Positions 23,626 through 33,167 of a stretch of 64,000 bases of DNA are shown piece after piece (the stretch's first letter is position 1; every line of letters begins with the position of its first letter). This DNA comes from CATQHQ01 sp965243805 (GTDB taxonomy: Bacteria; Gemmatimonadota; Gemmatimonadetes; Longimicrobiales; Gaopeijiaceae): positions 3,038,001 through 3,102,000 of the forward strand of contig OZ251577.1 in assembly GCA_965243805.1 (NCBI GenBank), given 5' to 3'. The notes beneath the pieces are model-generated. The model made no database searches. It saw only the letters and a program-made list of their open reading frames with translations, and had not been told where the DNA came from. The translations under genes were made by a program, and so were the position numbers.

Positions 23626-25115
23626 GCGCGACGATGGCGGGGGTGGTGGCGGCGTTGGAAGGTGCGGGCGTGGTCGTGGGTGGCGTGACGGGGTTGGCCG
23701 ACGAGAACGGGTTGGCCGGCCTGCGGGTGCGGAGCGTGCAGCAGGACTCTCGGCGAGTGGGGCCGGGCGACCTTTTCGTGGCCTGGGCAGGGACCGCCCA
23801 CGACGCCCACGTGCACTTATCGGCCGTTGCCGCCGCAGGGGCCGCCGCCGCTCTGGTGGAGCGTCCGGCGCCCGATGCGGCCCTGCCTCAGCTCCAGGTG
23901 GGGAATGCGCGTCTGGCCGCGGCGGTCGCTGCCGGCTACGTGGCCGGGTCGCCCTGGAAGAAGTTGCGCACCGTCGGCGTCACCGGCACCAACGGCAAGA
24001 CGAGCGTGACCCTCCTGCTGCGCGACTTGCTGGCGGCCGAGGCGCCGGCTGCGGCCGTGGGCACCCTGGGAACGATCGGCCCGAACGGGCATGTGCAGGA
24101 CGGCACCACGGGACTGACCACCCCCGGCCCGGTGCAGCTGGTCGGCCAGCTCTCCCAGCTGGCCCGCGCCGGGGTTGCCGCCGTCGCGATGGAGGCGTCG
24201 TCCCACGCCCTGGACCAGTACCGACTGGACGGAATCCGCTTCGACGTGGTCGCCTTCACGAACCTGACCCGGGATCACCTGGACTACCACGGCACGCGAG
24301 AGCGGTACCTGGCGGCCAAGGCTCGCCTCCTGACGTTGGCCAAGGACAGCGGGACGGCGGTGCTGAACGCCGACGATCATGCGTGGCGCGGGTTGCAACC
24401 ACGGGGGGCCGTCCTCTCCTACGGGATGGCGAGCGACGCCCACGTGACGGCGCAGGACCTCCGCCTCTCGCCGACCGGCTCGGCGTTCCAGCTGGAGTGG
24501 GGAGGTGCGCGGGCGTCGGTGGCGCTGCCCCTGCCCGGTGACTTCAACGTCTCCAACGCTCTCTGCGCCGCTGCGTGCGCGCTGGCGTTGGGCTGGGAGG
24601 TGGATGCGGTGGCGAGCGGGCTGTCCAGCGCGTCGCCGGTTCGGGGTCGTATGGAGCGGGTGGCGGACGAGCCCGTCCCCGTCTTTGTGGACTTCGCCCA
24701 CACCCCCGATGCGCTGGACCAAGTGCTGAAGGCGCTGCGTCCGCTGGTCGTCGGCAAGCTGATCGTGGTCTTCGGCGCCGGGGGCGACCGGGATCCCGCC
24801 AAGCGCTCCATGATGGGCGCCGTCGCCGGGCGCCGGGCGCACCTCTCCGTGGTCACCTCGGACAACCCCAGAACCGAGGATCCGGGAAGGATCGTGGCCG
24901 AAGTGGCGGCGGGGGTGCCGGCGGGCAGCCGCAAGATCGAGATCGTGGACCGGCGGCAGGCGATCGAGTGGGCCCTGGACGAGGCCGAGCCCGGGGATGT
25001 GGTGCTCTTGGCGGGCAAGGGACACGAGACCACGCAAGAGGTGGGCAGCGAGAAGCTGCCCTTCGACGAGCGCGCAATCGTGGCAGAGCTGCTGTCTCGG
25101 AGGGGCGGACCGTGA
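23622..25115 (+). CDS. murE: UDP-MurNAc-tripeptide synthetase (meso-diaminopimelate adding)
   Basis: A 497-aa Mur ligase that adds the third residue of the stem peptide in the cytoplasm. The ATP site is TGTNGKTS (residues 121-128); the central domain has EASSHALDQ and FTNLTRDHLDYHG. The C-terminal substrate motif is DNPR (in VTSDNPRTEDP), which in the family selects meso-diaminopimelate rather than lysine. The start is GTG, overlapping the ftsI stop by GTGA, and the stop overlaps murF in the same way. Confidence 0.97.
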   Translation: MSATMAGVVAALEGAGVVVGGVTGLADENGLAGLRVRSVQQDSRRVGPGDLFVAWAGTAHDAHVHLSAVAAAGAAAALVERPAPDAALPQLQVGNARLAAAVAAGYVAGSPWKKLRTVGVTGTNGKTSVTLLLRDLLAAEAPAAAVGTLGTIGPNGHVQDGTTGLTTPGPVQLVGQLSQLARAGVAAVAMEASSHALDQYRLDGIRFDVVAFTNLTRDHLDYHGTRERYLAAKARLLTLAKDSGTAVLNADDHAWRGLQPRGAVLSYGMASDAHVTAQDLRLSPTGSAFQLEWGGARASVALPLPGDFNVSNALCAAACALALGWEVDAVASGLSSASPVRGRMERVADEPVPVFVDFAHTPDALDQVLKALRPLVVGKLIVVFGAGGDRDPAKRSMMGAVAGRRAHLSVVTSDNPRTEDPGRIVAEVAAGVPAGSRKIEIVDRRQAIEWALDEAEPGDVVLLAGKGHETTQEVGSEKLPFDERAIVAELLSRRGGP

Positions 25116-26665
25116 GTCGCAATGCCTTCCGCTGGACCGACGCCGAGGTGCGACGGGCGCTGGGGCTTTCCGGCGGCGATCCGTCCAAGCTCTACCGGCG
25201 CATCTCCACCGACACCCGTTCGTTGCGTCCCGGCGACGTGTTCGTGGCGCTGCGGGGGGACTCGTTCGACGGACACGACTTTGTCGAGGCGGCCGTCGCT
25301 GCGGGTTGCGGCGCCGTGGTTTTGTCCCAGCCCACGGAGTTGCCGGTGCCGGTTCACCGGGTGGACGACACCCTCAAGGCGCTGGGCGACTTGGCCCGTC
25401 GTCGCCGAGACCACGAGGCGGAGATGCCCGTGGTCGGCATCACGGGCTCGTCGGGGAAGACCACGGTGAAGGACCTGACGCTGGGCGCCCTGTCCTCCCT
25501 GCCCGGCGTCCACGGCACCGAGGCCAACAACAACAACCGAATCGGCGTCCCCCTCACGATCCTCTCCATGCCCGACGACATGGAAGGGAGACGGCTCTCG
25601 ACGCCCGGACGGCCCGCGGTCCCCGGTGCCCCGACGACGCCCGGACGGCCTCCGGCCGCCCTGGTGCTGGAGATGGGAACCAACGAACCCGGCGAGATCG
25701 CCGAGCTGGCAAGGATCGCAAGACCCACGTTGGGCGTGGTCTCCACCGTCTCCGAGACCCACGTGGAGCGGCTGGGGAGCTTGGCCGGAGTCATGTCCGA
25801 GAAGCTGGAGCTGATCCGGGCGTTGCCGTCGGAGGCCGCGGCCGTGGTGGGCGACGAGCCGGCGGCGCTGGCGGAGGAGGCCCGCGCCCTTCATCCCGGT
25901 TGCGCGGTCGCTGGCTGGTCGGAGCGCGCGGACCCCGGGTTGCGGCCCTCCAAGGCGCGAGTCGGCCCCGACGGCGTTTGGCGCTTCGAGTGGCGCGGCC
26001 AACCCGTCGCCCTGAGGATGCCCGGCGCCCACAACGTCCACAACGCCCTGCTGGCCCTCGCCGTGTCTCGCTACTTGGGGGTTCCCGAAGACAAGGCGGC
26101 GGCGGGCGTGTCGGCGGTTGGGCCCGGCGCGATGCGCAACGAGTTCCGCAGGGTGGGCGACCTGGCCCTCCTGGTGGACTGCTACAACGCCAGCGCGGCG
26201 GGCGTGTCGGCGGCGGTCTCGACCTTGGAGGCGATCCAAACGGGAGGCCGCAAGGTCGCCGTCCTGGGCACGATGCTGGAGCTGGGCGAGCGCTCCCGCG
26301 CGCTCCACAGGGAGACCCTGGAACGCGCACTGGACGCGGAGGTCGACCGATTCGTCCTCACGGGCGCCTTCGCGCACGCCGCACGGAAGGTGTCCGACGC
26401 CCGCGTTTACGTGGTGGAGCGGGTGGAGGAGTTGGCTGAGCGCCTCCCCGCCTTGGTCGCGCCGGGCGATGCGGTCCTCCTCAAGGCGTCCCGCGGCGTG
26501 CGGCTGGAACGGGCGATCCCGGCGCTGGAATCCGCTTTCGGCGAGTCCAGGGGCAGGGGCCGCGCCTTCGACCGCTCCGCCAGCGCAGGGGTTTGCTCCG
26601 CCCGCGTGGGGGCTCCTTCCGTTCGCGAGGGAGTTCCCTCCGCCCGCCTAGGGGTTCCGGTCTGA
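25112..26665 (+). CDS. murF: UDP-MurNAc-tripeptide--D-Ala-D-Ala ligase
   Basis: A 517-aa protein, longer than the usual 450 or so. It adds D-Ala-D-Ala to the UDP-MurNAc tripeptide. The ATP site is ITGSSGKTTVK; EANNNNRIGVPLTIL, LEMGTNEPGEIAEL and CYNASAAG are typical MurF blocks. An extra stretch rich in Pro and Gly (RLSTPGRPAVPGAPTTPG) lies inside the central domain, and the last 30 residues are a seven-residue tandem repeat. The start is GTG (GTGA with murE) and the stop overlaps the mraY ATG by one base. Confidence 0.95.
   Translation: MSRNAFRWTDAEVRRALGLSGGDPSKLYRRISTDTRSLRPGDVFVALRGDSFDGHDFVEAAVAAGCGAVVLSQPTELPVPVHRVDDTLKALGDLARRRRDHEAEMPVVGITGSSGKTTVKDLTLGALSSLPGVHGTEANNNNRIGVPLTILSMPDDMEGRRLSTPGRPAVPGAPTTPGRPPAALVLEMGTNEPGEIAELARIARPTLGVVSTVSETHVERLGSLAGVMSEKLELIRALPSEAAAVVGDEPAALAEEARALHPGCAVAGWSERADPGLRPSKARVGPDGVWRFEWRGQPVALRMPGAHNVHNALLALAVSRYLGVPEDKAAAGVSAVGPGAMRNEFRRVGDLALLVDCYNASAAGVSAAVSTLEAIQTGGRKVAVLGTMLELGERSRALHRETLERALDAEVDRFVLTGAFAHAARKVSDARVYVVERVEELAERLPALVAPGDAVLLKASRGVRLERAIPALESAFGESRGRGRAFDRSASAGVCSARVGAPSVREGVPSARLGVPV
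26576..26659 (+). repeat. 4 x 21-bp in-frame tandem repeat at murF 3' end
   Basis: Four 21-bp units encode SASAGVC, SARVGAP, SVREGVP and SARLGVP, followed by Val and the stop. They extend MurF beyond its ordinary C-terminus and run almost up to the mraY start. Confidence 0.8.
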
Positions 26666-27777
26666 TGTTCTACCACCTGCTCCCTCGCTTTGACGACCTG
26701 AGCATCGTCTTCAACCTCTTCAACTACATCACGGTGCGCTCCGCCGGCGCACTGGTGACGGGACTGCTCCTCACCCTCGTGCTGGGCGGCCCGGTCATCC
26801 GCGCCCTTCGCGCTCGGGGGATCCACGACGTGCCCCGCCTGGGATCGGACGACCGCCCGGACGCCCCACCGCCCAAGGCGAACATGGGCGGACTGCTGAT
26901 CGTGGCGTCTTCCCTGGTGTCCACGCTGCTGTGGGCGGAGCTGGCCAACGCATATGTGATCATCGCCCTGGCGTCGATGCTGTGGATGGGCGGCCTGGGC
27001 TTCCTCGACGACTACCTCAAGGTGGTGCGGAAGACGCCCCGGGGCTTGGTGGAGCGGTACAAGTGGGCCGGCTCGCTGGTCCTCTGCCTGGCCCTCGGCG
27101 CGTACCTGATCCTCTGGCCCCTCTCGCCTCCGCCCGTCGGCGCCACTGCCACCAACCTCCCCTTCGTGGGCGACGTGAAGCTGGTGTTCGCTGGCTGGGT
27201 GTACGTGGCGTGGGTCGCGGTCGTCCTCAACGGGGCCACCCACTCGGTGAACCTCACCGACGGGATCGACGGCTTGGCGCCGGGGTTGGCGGCGATCGCC
27301 ACCGGCACCTACGCCGTATTCGCCTACCTGATCGGGCGCGTGGACACCTCGGCGTACTTGGGACTGCTGTACCTGCCGGGCGCAGGGGAGCTGGCGGTCT
27401 TCGCCGCCGCCGTCACCGGCACTGTGCTGGGGTTCCTCTGGTTCAACGCCAAGCCGGCCCAAGTCATCATGGGCGACACCGGCTCCCTTGCCCTGGGCGG
27501 CAGCCTGGGCGCCATGGCCGTGCTCCTCAAGGCCGAAATCCTCCTCCTTTTCGTGGGCGGCGTCTTCGTCATGGAGGCCGCCTCGTCTCTGATCCAGCGG
27601 CAGTACTACAAGTACACGCGCCGGCGCTTCGGAACGCCCCGCCGCGTCTTCAAGTGCGCTCCCGTCCACCACCACTTCCAGATGCTGGGCTGGAAGGACG
27701 AACAGGTGGTGGTCCGCTTTTGGATACTGGGAGTGCTCTGCGCAATGGTCGGCTTCGCCACCCTCAAGGTGCGTTGA
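26665..27777 (+). CDS. mraY: Phospho-N-acetylmuramoyl-pentapeptide transferase
   Basis: A 370-aa integral membrane enzyme with about ten helices. It transfers phospho-MurNAc-pentapeptide to undecaprenyl phosphate, making lipid I at the inner membrane. The characteristic motifs are present: PKANMGGLLIV, GFLDDYLKV (Asp pair), NLTDGIDGLAPG, VIMGDTGSLALGG and VHHHFQMLGW. The ATG at 26665 uses the last base of the murF stop, and the stop overlaps the TTG start of murD. Confidence 0.97.
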   Translation: MFYHLLPRFDDLSIVFNLFNYITVRSAGALVTGLLLTLVLGGPVIRALRARGIHDVPRLGSDDRPDAPPPKANMGGLLIVASSLVSTLLWAELANAYVIIALASMLWMGGLGFLDDYLKVVRKTPRGLVERYKWAGSLVLCLALGAYLILWPLSPPPVGATATNLPFVGDVKLVFAGWVYVAWVAVVLNGATHSVNLTDGIDGLAPGLAAIATGTYAVFAYLIGRVDTSAYLGLLYLPGAGELAVFAAAVTGTVLGFLWFNAKPAQVIMGDTGSLALGGSLGAMAVLLKAEILLLFVGGVFVMEAASSLIQRQYYKYTRRRFGTPRRVFKCAPVHHHFQMLGWKDEQVVVRFWILGVLCAMVGFATLKVR

Positions 27778-29240
27778 AGGTCGCGGTCATCGGGCTGGGT
27801 GCCAGCGGAGAGGCCGTTGCCCGCCTGGCTCTGACGAAAGGAGCGGAAGTTCATGTCACGGATGCGAACGCCAGCGCTGCAGTTGCAGCCCGTGGCGACG
27901 TCCTGCGGCGCCTCGGCGCCCACGTCCTGCTGGGAGAGCACGACCTGGAGCGGCTGGCCGAGGCGGACACGGTCGTCGCCAGCCCTGGGATCCCGCCGAG
28001 TGCTCCGGTGCTCCAGGCCCTTCGGGATCGGGGCGTCGGTTGGGTATCGGAGCCCGAGTACGCCAGTCGGTTCTTCGCGAGTCCACTAGTCGTCGTGACC
28101 GGCACCAACGGGAAGACCACCACAGCGGCGCTCTGCGCGCACCTCCTGCGGGAGGGTGGGGTCGACGCGGCCCTGGGCGGCAACGTGGGAGGAGGGCTGG
28201 CGCCTCCGGCGTCGACTCTGGCCGCGCTAGACCCGGCACCCGAGCGCGTCGTGCTGGAGCTGTCCTCCTTCCAGCTGGCTGGCGTGCGGGACCTCTCCCC
28301 CGCCGTCGGGGTCGTGACCAACCTGGGCGTCGACCACCTGGACCGGTACGCCACGGTGGACGACTACCACCGGGACAAGCGGCGGCTCTTCGAGGCGGGC
28401 AACGCCGACACCACCTGGGTCCTGAATGGCGACGATCCGGTGCTGGAGCGCATGGCGGCAGGCTTTCCCGGCGCCCGCCTCCGCTTCTCGCTGGAGCGGC
28501 GGACGACCCCCGGCGCATGGCTGGAGGACGGGACGATGATGGTGGACACGGGCGAGGCCAGCGCGACGGGCGACGCCCACGGGACGAGCGGCGGCGCACA
28601 GGCGACCAGCGCCGCCCGACCGGCCGCCCGACCCGGCCCTCGACCGATCGGGCGGGCGGCCGATATGCGTCTGCCGGGCCGTCACAACGTGGCCAACGCC
28701 CTCGCCGCCGCCTTGGCCGCCGCCGCCGCCGGGGCCGACCCCAAGACGTTCGGCGGCGCTCTCGCCGCCTTCGACCCGCTGCCCCACAGGATGGAGCCCG
28801 TCGGGACTCTCGACGGGGTTCGCTGGATCAACGACTCCAAGGCCACCAACGTGGCGGCCTGCGCCAGCGCGCTCCGGGGGCTCTCGGGGCCGCTGGTCCT
28901 CCTGTTGGGCGGTGCCGACAAGGGCGAAGACTTCGGGGAGCTGGGGCCGGCGATGGCAGGAAAGGCGCGGGGGGTGGTGGCCTACGGGGCGACGGGCCCC
29001 AGGGCCGCGGCCGAGATCCGGTCCGCGCTGGCCGCTGGCCAAGGGGCGGCCCAGGCCGGCGTGGTGGTGGAGTCGAAGGGCGGGTTCGCCGCCGCCGTGG
29101 CCCAGGGGCAGGCGCTGGCTCGTCCGGGAGACGCGCTTCTCCTTTCGCCGGCCTGCTCCAGCTTCGACATGTTCCGCGACTACCGGGAGCGAGGCCGGGC
29201 CTTCAGGGCGCTGGCGGAGAGCGCGGGAGCCGCGCCGTGA
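27774..29240 (+). CDS. murD: UDP-N-acetylmuramoyl-L-alanine--D-glutamate ligase
   Basis: A 488-aa Mur ligase adding D-glutamate. The N-terminal nucleotide fold begins KVAVIGLGASGEAVA; the ATP site is VTGTNGKTTTAALC; LELSSFQLAG and TNLGVDHLDRY follow; WINDSKATNV and LLGGADKGEDF mark the C-terminal part. The only start that fits is TTG at 27774, which overlaps the mraY stop (TTGA); this is rarer than the GTG overlaps in the rest of the operon. A low-complexity Ala/Thr/Gly insertion (about residues 258-290) separates central and C-terminal domains. Confidence 0.96.
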   Translation: MKVAVIGLGASGEAVARLALTKGAEVHVTDANASAAVAARGDVLRRLGAHVLLGEHDLERLAEADTVVASPGIPPSAPVLQALRDRGVGWVSEPEYASRFFASPLVVVTGTNGKTTTAALCAHLLREGGVDAALGGNVGGGLAPPASTLAALDPAPERVVLELSSFQLAGVRDLSPAVGVVTNLGVDHLDRYATVDDYHRDKRRLFEAGNADTTWVLNGDDPVLERMAAGFPGARLRFSLERRTTPGAWLEDGTMMVDTGEASATGDAHGTSGGAQATSAARPAARPGPRPIGRAADMRLPGRHNVANALAAALAAAAAGADPKTFGGALAAFDPLPHRMEPVGTLDGVRWINDSKATNVAACASALRGLSGPLVLLLGGADKGEDFGELGPAMAGKARGVVAYGATGPRAAAEIRSALAAGQGAAQAGVVVESKGGFAAAVAQGQALARPGDALLLSPACSSFDMFRDYRERGRAFRALAESAGAAP

Positions 29241-30481
29241 CGACCGCCGCCGGCCTCCCCCTGCGCCGTTTGATCGGCCACCGCCCCCGAGGCTTGTGGG
29301 GCCGGGACGTGGCGCCCGCCTTTCGGCGCTCCCTGCCGGACCCGGGACTGGGCCGAGGATGGGAGCCGTCGGCGCTTCTGGCGCTGACCGCGCTCCTCCT
29401 TCTCTTCGGACTGCTTACGCTCTACAGCGCGAGCTCGGTCATGGCGCAGCGCAACGGCCTGCCCCACTACCACTATGTGGCCCGCCAAGCGACGGGCGTG
29501 GTGGTGGGCTTGGCGGCTCTGCTGGTGTGCGCTCGAATCCCCACGTCGTGGTGGCGGCGGTTGGCCGCGCCGATGATGGTCGTCTCGACGCTGCTCCTGG
29601 TCGTTCTGGTGCTGCCCTTCACCGAGTCGATCGCGCCGACGATCAACGGCGCTCGACGCTGGCTGCGGGTGGGTCCGACGATCCAGCCTTCGGACTTGGC
29701 CAAGCTGGCCGTGGTGGTGTGGACCGCTGCGATGGCGGTCAAGAAGCAGGAGCGCTTCGGCAGCCTCGGCCGCGGCCTGGGGCCGTTCCTGGTGGGCTGG
29801 GCGTGCATCGCGGTGCCGATTGTCCTGGAACCCGACCTCTCCACGGCGTGTCTGATCGTCGCCGTGGGGGCGCTGATCGTCTTTGTGGCCGGCGCCCGGC
29901 TGGCCCACTTCGCTTTCTTGGGCCTACTGCTGGCGCCGCTGGCGACCGCGCTGCTCAAGGACGGCTACCGTGGTTCCCGCTGGGAGTCGCTCCTGCTCAA
30001 CCCCGGAACGTCCCCGGAGGGCTCGGCGTTCCAGAGCTACCAGAGCTTGGTGGCGATCGGGTCGGGAGGCGTGGCCGGCGTCGGCTTCGGGAAGGGCCGG
30101 CAGAAGTTCGGCTTCCTCCCCGAGGCCCACAACGACTTCATCTTCGCGATGGTCGGCGAGGAGTGGGGCTTTCTGGGGGCCGTGGCGGTCATCCTGGCGT
30201 TCGTCGCGCTGATCGTGGTCGGCTTCCGGGTCGCGCGTCGGGCCAGGAACCTCTTCAGCGAGCTGCTGGCGGTAGGCGTCACCTCCCTGCTGGCGCTGCA
30301 GGCGTTCTTCCACATCGGAGTGGGACTGGGAGTCTTCCCGGCGACGGGGCTCTCGCTGCCCTTCGTGTCGTTCGGTCGGACCAACGTGATCGTGGTGCTG
30401 GCGGCGGTGGGCATCCTGCTAGCGGTGGCCCGGGAGGCGCCGGAGGGACGGCTGGAGCGCACCGGGGGTCGAGGCGGGTAG
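29237..30481 (+). CDS. ftsW: Peptidoglycan glycosyltransferase FtsW
   Basis: A 414-aa SEDS-family membrane protein with a 50-residue cytoplasmic N-terminus and about ten helices. Conserved parts include LLFGLLTLYSASSV, NGARRWLRVGP, LEPDLSTACLI, LPEAHNDFIFAMVGEEWG and GLSLPFVSFGRTN. FtsW polymerises glycan strands at the septum with FtsI. The last motif normally reads PF(I/V)SYGGS; here the second Gly is Arg. The start is GTG overlapping the murD stop by GTGA; the stop is two bases before the murG start. Confidence 0.95.
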   Translation: MTTAAGLPLRRLIGHRPRGLWGRDVAPAFRRSLPDPGLGRGWEPSALLALTALLLLFGLLTLYSASSVMAQRNGLPHYHYVARQATGVVVGLAALLVCARIPTSWWRRLAAPMMVVSTLLLVVLVLPFTESIAPTINGARRWLRVGPTIQPSDLAKLAVVVWTAAMAVKKQERFGSLGRGLGPFLVGWACIAVPIVLEPDLSTACLIVAVGALIVFVAGARLAHFAFLGLLLAPLATALLKDGYRGSRWESLLLNPGTSPEGSAFQSYQSLVAIGSGGVAGVGFGKGRQKFGFLPEAHNDFIFAMVGEEWGFLGAVAVILAFVALIVVGFRVARRARNLFSELLAVGVTSLLALQAFFHIGVGLGVFPATGLSLPFVSFGRTNVIVVLAAVGILLAVAREAPEGRLERTGGRGG

Positions 30482-30483
30482 CG

Positions 30484-31776
30484 GTGGTGGTCGTGTTCTC
30501 GGGAGGCGGAACCGCTGGGCACTTTCACCCGGCAGTGGCGATCGCCGGCGCGCTGGCCCGCGAGCTTCCGGGCGTGGAGCCCTTCTTCGTGGGCACCGTG
30601 GGCCGGATCGAGGCCGGCGAGCTGCCCAAGCTGGGGCATCCGTACCGGCTCCTGCCGCTCCGGGGGCTCCGACGTCCGATGCGCGAGGCTCGCCGGGTCG
30701 GGGGTGGCGCCGTCGCCAAGGCGAGCCGCTTGCTGGCCGCCCTTGCCGGGAACTTGGCGGCCGTCTGGCTCTTGTTGGCGGCGGTGGCGCGTCTGGTCCC
30801 CGAGTTCCGTCGGCGACGGGCCCGGGCCGTTGTGCTCACCGGCGGGTACGTGGCGGCGCCCGCCGCCGTGGCGGGACGACTGGCCGGGCTGCCGGTGGTC
30901 GTGCAGGAACAGAACATGCACCCGGGCGTGGTCACCCGGCTGGCGTCGCTCTGGGCGCGGGAGGTCCACTTGGCCTACCCGGAAGCGAGCGCGGCGCTTC
31001 CTCGCCGGGCCCGGCGTCGAGTCCGGGAGAGCGGCAATCCGATCCGCCCCCTGCCGCCCGCTGCCGCCCGGGACAAGAAGGCGGCCAGGGCGGCGCTGGG
31101 ACTGCCGCCGGACGCCGTGGTCGTGCTGGTGGTGGGCGGCAGCCAGGGCGCGCGTGCGCTGAACCGGGCCACGGGCGAGGTGCTGCGCGACGGGTTGCCG
31201 GGCCACGGGTTGCCGGGCGCGGGGGAGTTCGTGCTGTGGGTCACGGGCCGAGACGCCCATGCGCAGGCCGTCGCGACCCTGACGGAGAGCGGTGCCACGA
31301 ACGCGCGGGCCGTGGCCTACATGCAGCCGCGGGAGATGTACCATGCGCTGGCGGCGGCCGACCTGGCCGTCTCCAGGGCCGGCGCCATGGCGACCTCCGA
31401 GTTCCTGGCGTGGGGATTGCCCTCGGTGCTCGTTCCCCTTCCCACCGCTGCCGAAGACCACCAGACCCGGAACGCCCTGGCCCTGGAGGCCGCTGGTGCC
31501 GCGGTCCACCTGCCGGAGAACGACCGGGCCGAGGGCGCGCTCACGGGCCGGCGGATGTGGGTCCAGGTGCGCCGTCTCCTCGACGCCCCAGAGACGCTGG
31601 CCCGCATGTCGGACGCCGCCCGGCGCCGGGCCCGCCCCGAGGCCGCGAAGGAGATCGCCCGGGCCGTGGCGCGCTTGGCGGCGCCGGCGCGGACGCCTCC
31701 CTCCGACGTGGTGGGCCGGGCGGCACCGACCGCAGGCGGGCCGGGCGACGCCGACGAAAGGGGCGAGGCGAAGTGA
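30484..31776 (+). CDS. murG: UDP-GlcNAc--lipid I N-acetylglucosaminyltransferase
   Basis: A 430-aa GT-B glycosyltransferase that makes lipid II on the inner face of the membrane. The N-terminal glycine loop is SGGGTAGHFHPAVAIA, then TGGYVAAPA, VVQEQNMHPG, and in the C-terminal domain VVGGSQGARALN and SRAGAMATSEFLAWG with PLPTAAEDHQTRNA, which contact UDP-GlcNAc. The start is one of the adjacent GTG codons at 30484 or 30487. A 15-bp duplication encodes GLPGH/GLPGA near the middle. The stop overlaps murC by GTGA. Confidence 0.95.
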   Translation: MVVVFSGGGTAGHFHPAVAIAGALARELPGVEPFFVGTVGRIEAGELPKLGHPYRLLPLRGLRRPMREARRVGGGAVAKASRLLAALAGNLAAVWLLLAAVARLVPEFRRRRARAVVLTGGYVAAPAAVAGRLAGLPVVVQEQNMHPGVVTRLASLWAREVHLAYPEASAALPRRARRRVRESGNPIRPLPPAAARDKKAARAALGLPPDAVVVLVVGGSQGARALNRATGEVLRDGLPGHGLPGAGEFVLWVTGRDAHAQAVATLTESGATNARAVAYMQPREMYHALAAADLAVSRAGAMATSEFLAWGLPSVLVPLPTAAEDHQTRNALALEAAGAAVHLPENDRAEGALTGRRMWVQVRRLLDAPETLARMSDAARRRARPEAAKEIARAVARLAAPARTPPSDVVGRAAPTAGGPGDADERGEAK

Positions 31777-33167
31777 CCGGCCTCCGGGAGCTGGCCGCCC
31801 AGGGTCCCGTCCACTTCATGGGCGTGGGGGGCGCGGGGATGGCGCCGCTGGCCGAGCTGGTCATGCGCAGCGGAGCTCGCGTCTCGGGCTGCGACGTGGC
31901 GGCACCGCCGTCCGTGGCGCGCCTGACGAGCCAGGGCATGGCCTTCTACAAGGGACACGATCCCGCCCACGTCGCCGGCGCGGCCGCCTTGGTGGTCACT
32001 TCAGCGGTTCCCAGGGACCATCCGGAGATTGAGGCAGCCCGAGCGGCCAGCGTGGCCGTCCTCAAGCGAGCCGAAGCGCTTGGCCAGTGGGTGAGCGACG
32101 GCACGGTGGTGGGCGTGGCCGGCACCCACGGCAAGACCACGACGACGGCAATGGCGACCCACCTGCTGGAACGAGCGGGGCTCGACCCGACCGGCGTGGT
32201 GGGCGGACATGTGGCGTCCTGGGGCGGAAACCTGCGGCTGGGCGGCTCCCAACTGTTTGTCGTCGAGGCCGACGAGTACGACCGCTCCTTCCTCTCCCTC
32301 CGCCCGCAGGTTGCGGTGGTCACCAACGTGGAGGCGGACCACTTGGACACCTACGGGGACCTGGACGGCGTCCGCTCTTCGTTTCTCGCCTTTGCGGATC
32401 AGGTCGCGTCCGACGGGGTGGTGTGGGCGTGCGCCGACGACTCCGGCGCCGCTCGGGTCGGCGTAGCCGCCGGGAGCCGCACCCGCACCTACGGCGTCTC
32501 CCCGGGAAGCCAGCTGCGGGCCGTGGACGTCCGCTTCACGCCGAGCGGAAGCGCCTTTCGTGTGATCGAGGACGGAAAGTCGGCGGGCGCGTTCACCGTG
32601 CCGGCGCCCGGCGTCCACAACGTGCGGAACGCCTTGGCCGCCGCAGGAGTGGGACGGTCGCTGGGCGCCCCGTGGCCCGAAGTTCGCGACGGCTTGGCCT
32701 CCTTTCCCGGCGTTGGAAGGCGCTACGAGCTGCTGGGCGCCGCGGGCGGAGTCACCGTGATCGACGACTACGCTCACCACCCCACCGAGGTCGCCGCCAC
32801 CTTGGCCGCGGCCCGCCGGGCGAACCCCGACCGACGCTTGGTGGCCGTCTTCCAGCCCCATCTCTACAGCCGCACCCGAGACTTCTCGGCCGAGTTCGGC
32901 AGGGCGCTGGGCGCCGCCGACGCCGTCTGGGTTACGGATGTCTACCCGGCCCGCGAAGCGCCTCTGCCGGGCGTGAACGGCGAGATCGTGGCGGGGGCGG
33001 TGGCAGGGTGCGCCTCCCGGGTCGCGTACCACCCCGATCTCTCCACCCTGGCGCTCCAGGTGGCGCAGGACCTGGCGCCCGGCGACGTGTGCATGGTGAT
33101 GGGCGCCGGCTCCATCGAAGACACCGGCCCTCAGATCCTCTCGCTCTTGCAGGAGCACTCCCGGTGA
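31773..33167 (+). CDS. murC: UDP-N-acetylmuramate--L-alanine ligase
   Basis: A 464-aa Mur ligase catalysing the first amino-acid addition. It shows VHFMGVGGAGMAPLAEL at the N-terminal nucleotide fold, the ATP site VAGTHGKTTTTAM, VVEADEYDRSF in the centre, TNVEADHLDTYG, and in the C-terminal domain IDDYAHHPTEV and FQPHLYSRT. All are typical of MurC. The start is GTG overlapping the murG stop. No murB or ddl gene follows; the next gene is ftsQ. Confidence 0.97.
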   Translation: MTGLRELAAQGPVHFMGVGGAGMAPLAELVMRSGARVSGCDVAAPPSVARLTSQGMAFYKGHDPAHVAGAAALVVTSAVPRDHPEIEAARAASVAVLKRAEALGQWVSDGTVVGVAGTHGKTTTTAMATHLLERAGLDPTGVVGGHVASWGGNLRLGGSQLFVVEADEYDRSFLSLRPQVAVVTNVEADHLDTYGDLDGVRSSFLAFADQVASDGVVWACADDSGAARVGVAAGSRTRTYGVSPGSQLRAVDVRFTPSGSAFRVIEDGKSAGAFTVPAPGVHNVRNALAAAGVGRSLGAPWPEVRDGLASFPGVGRRYELLGAAGGVTVIDDYAHHPTEVAATLAAARRANPDRRLVAVFQPHLYSRTRDFSAEFGRALGAADAVWVTDVYPAREAPLPGVNGEIVAGAVAGCASRVAYHPDLSTLALQVAQDLAPGDVCMVMGAGSIEDTGPQILSLLQEHSR

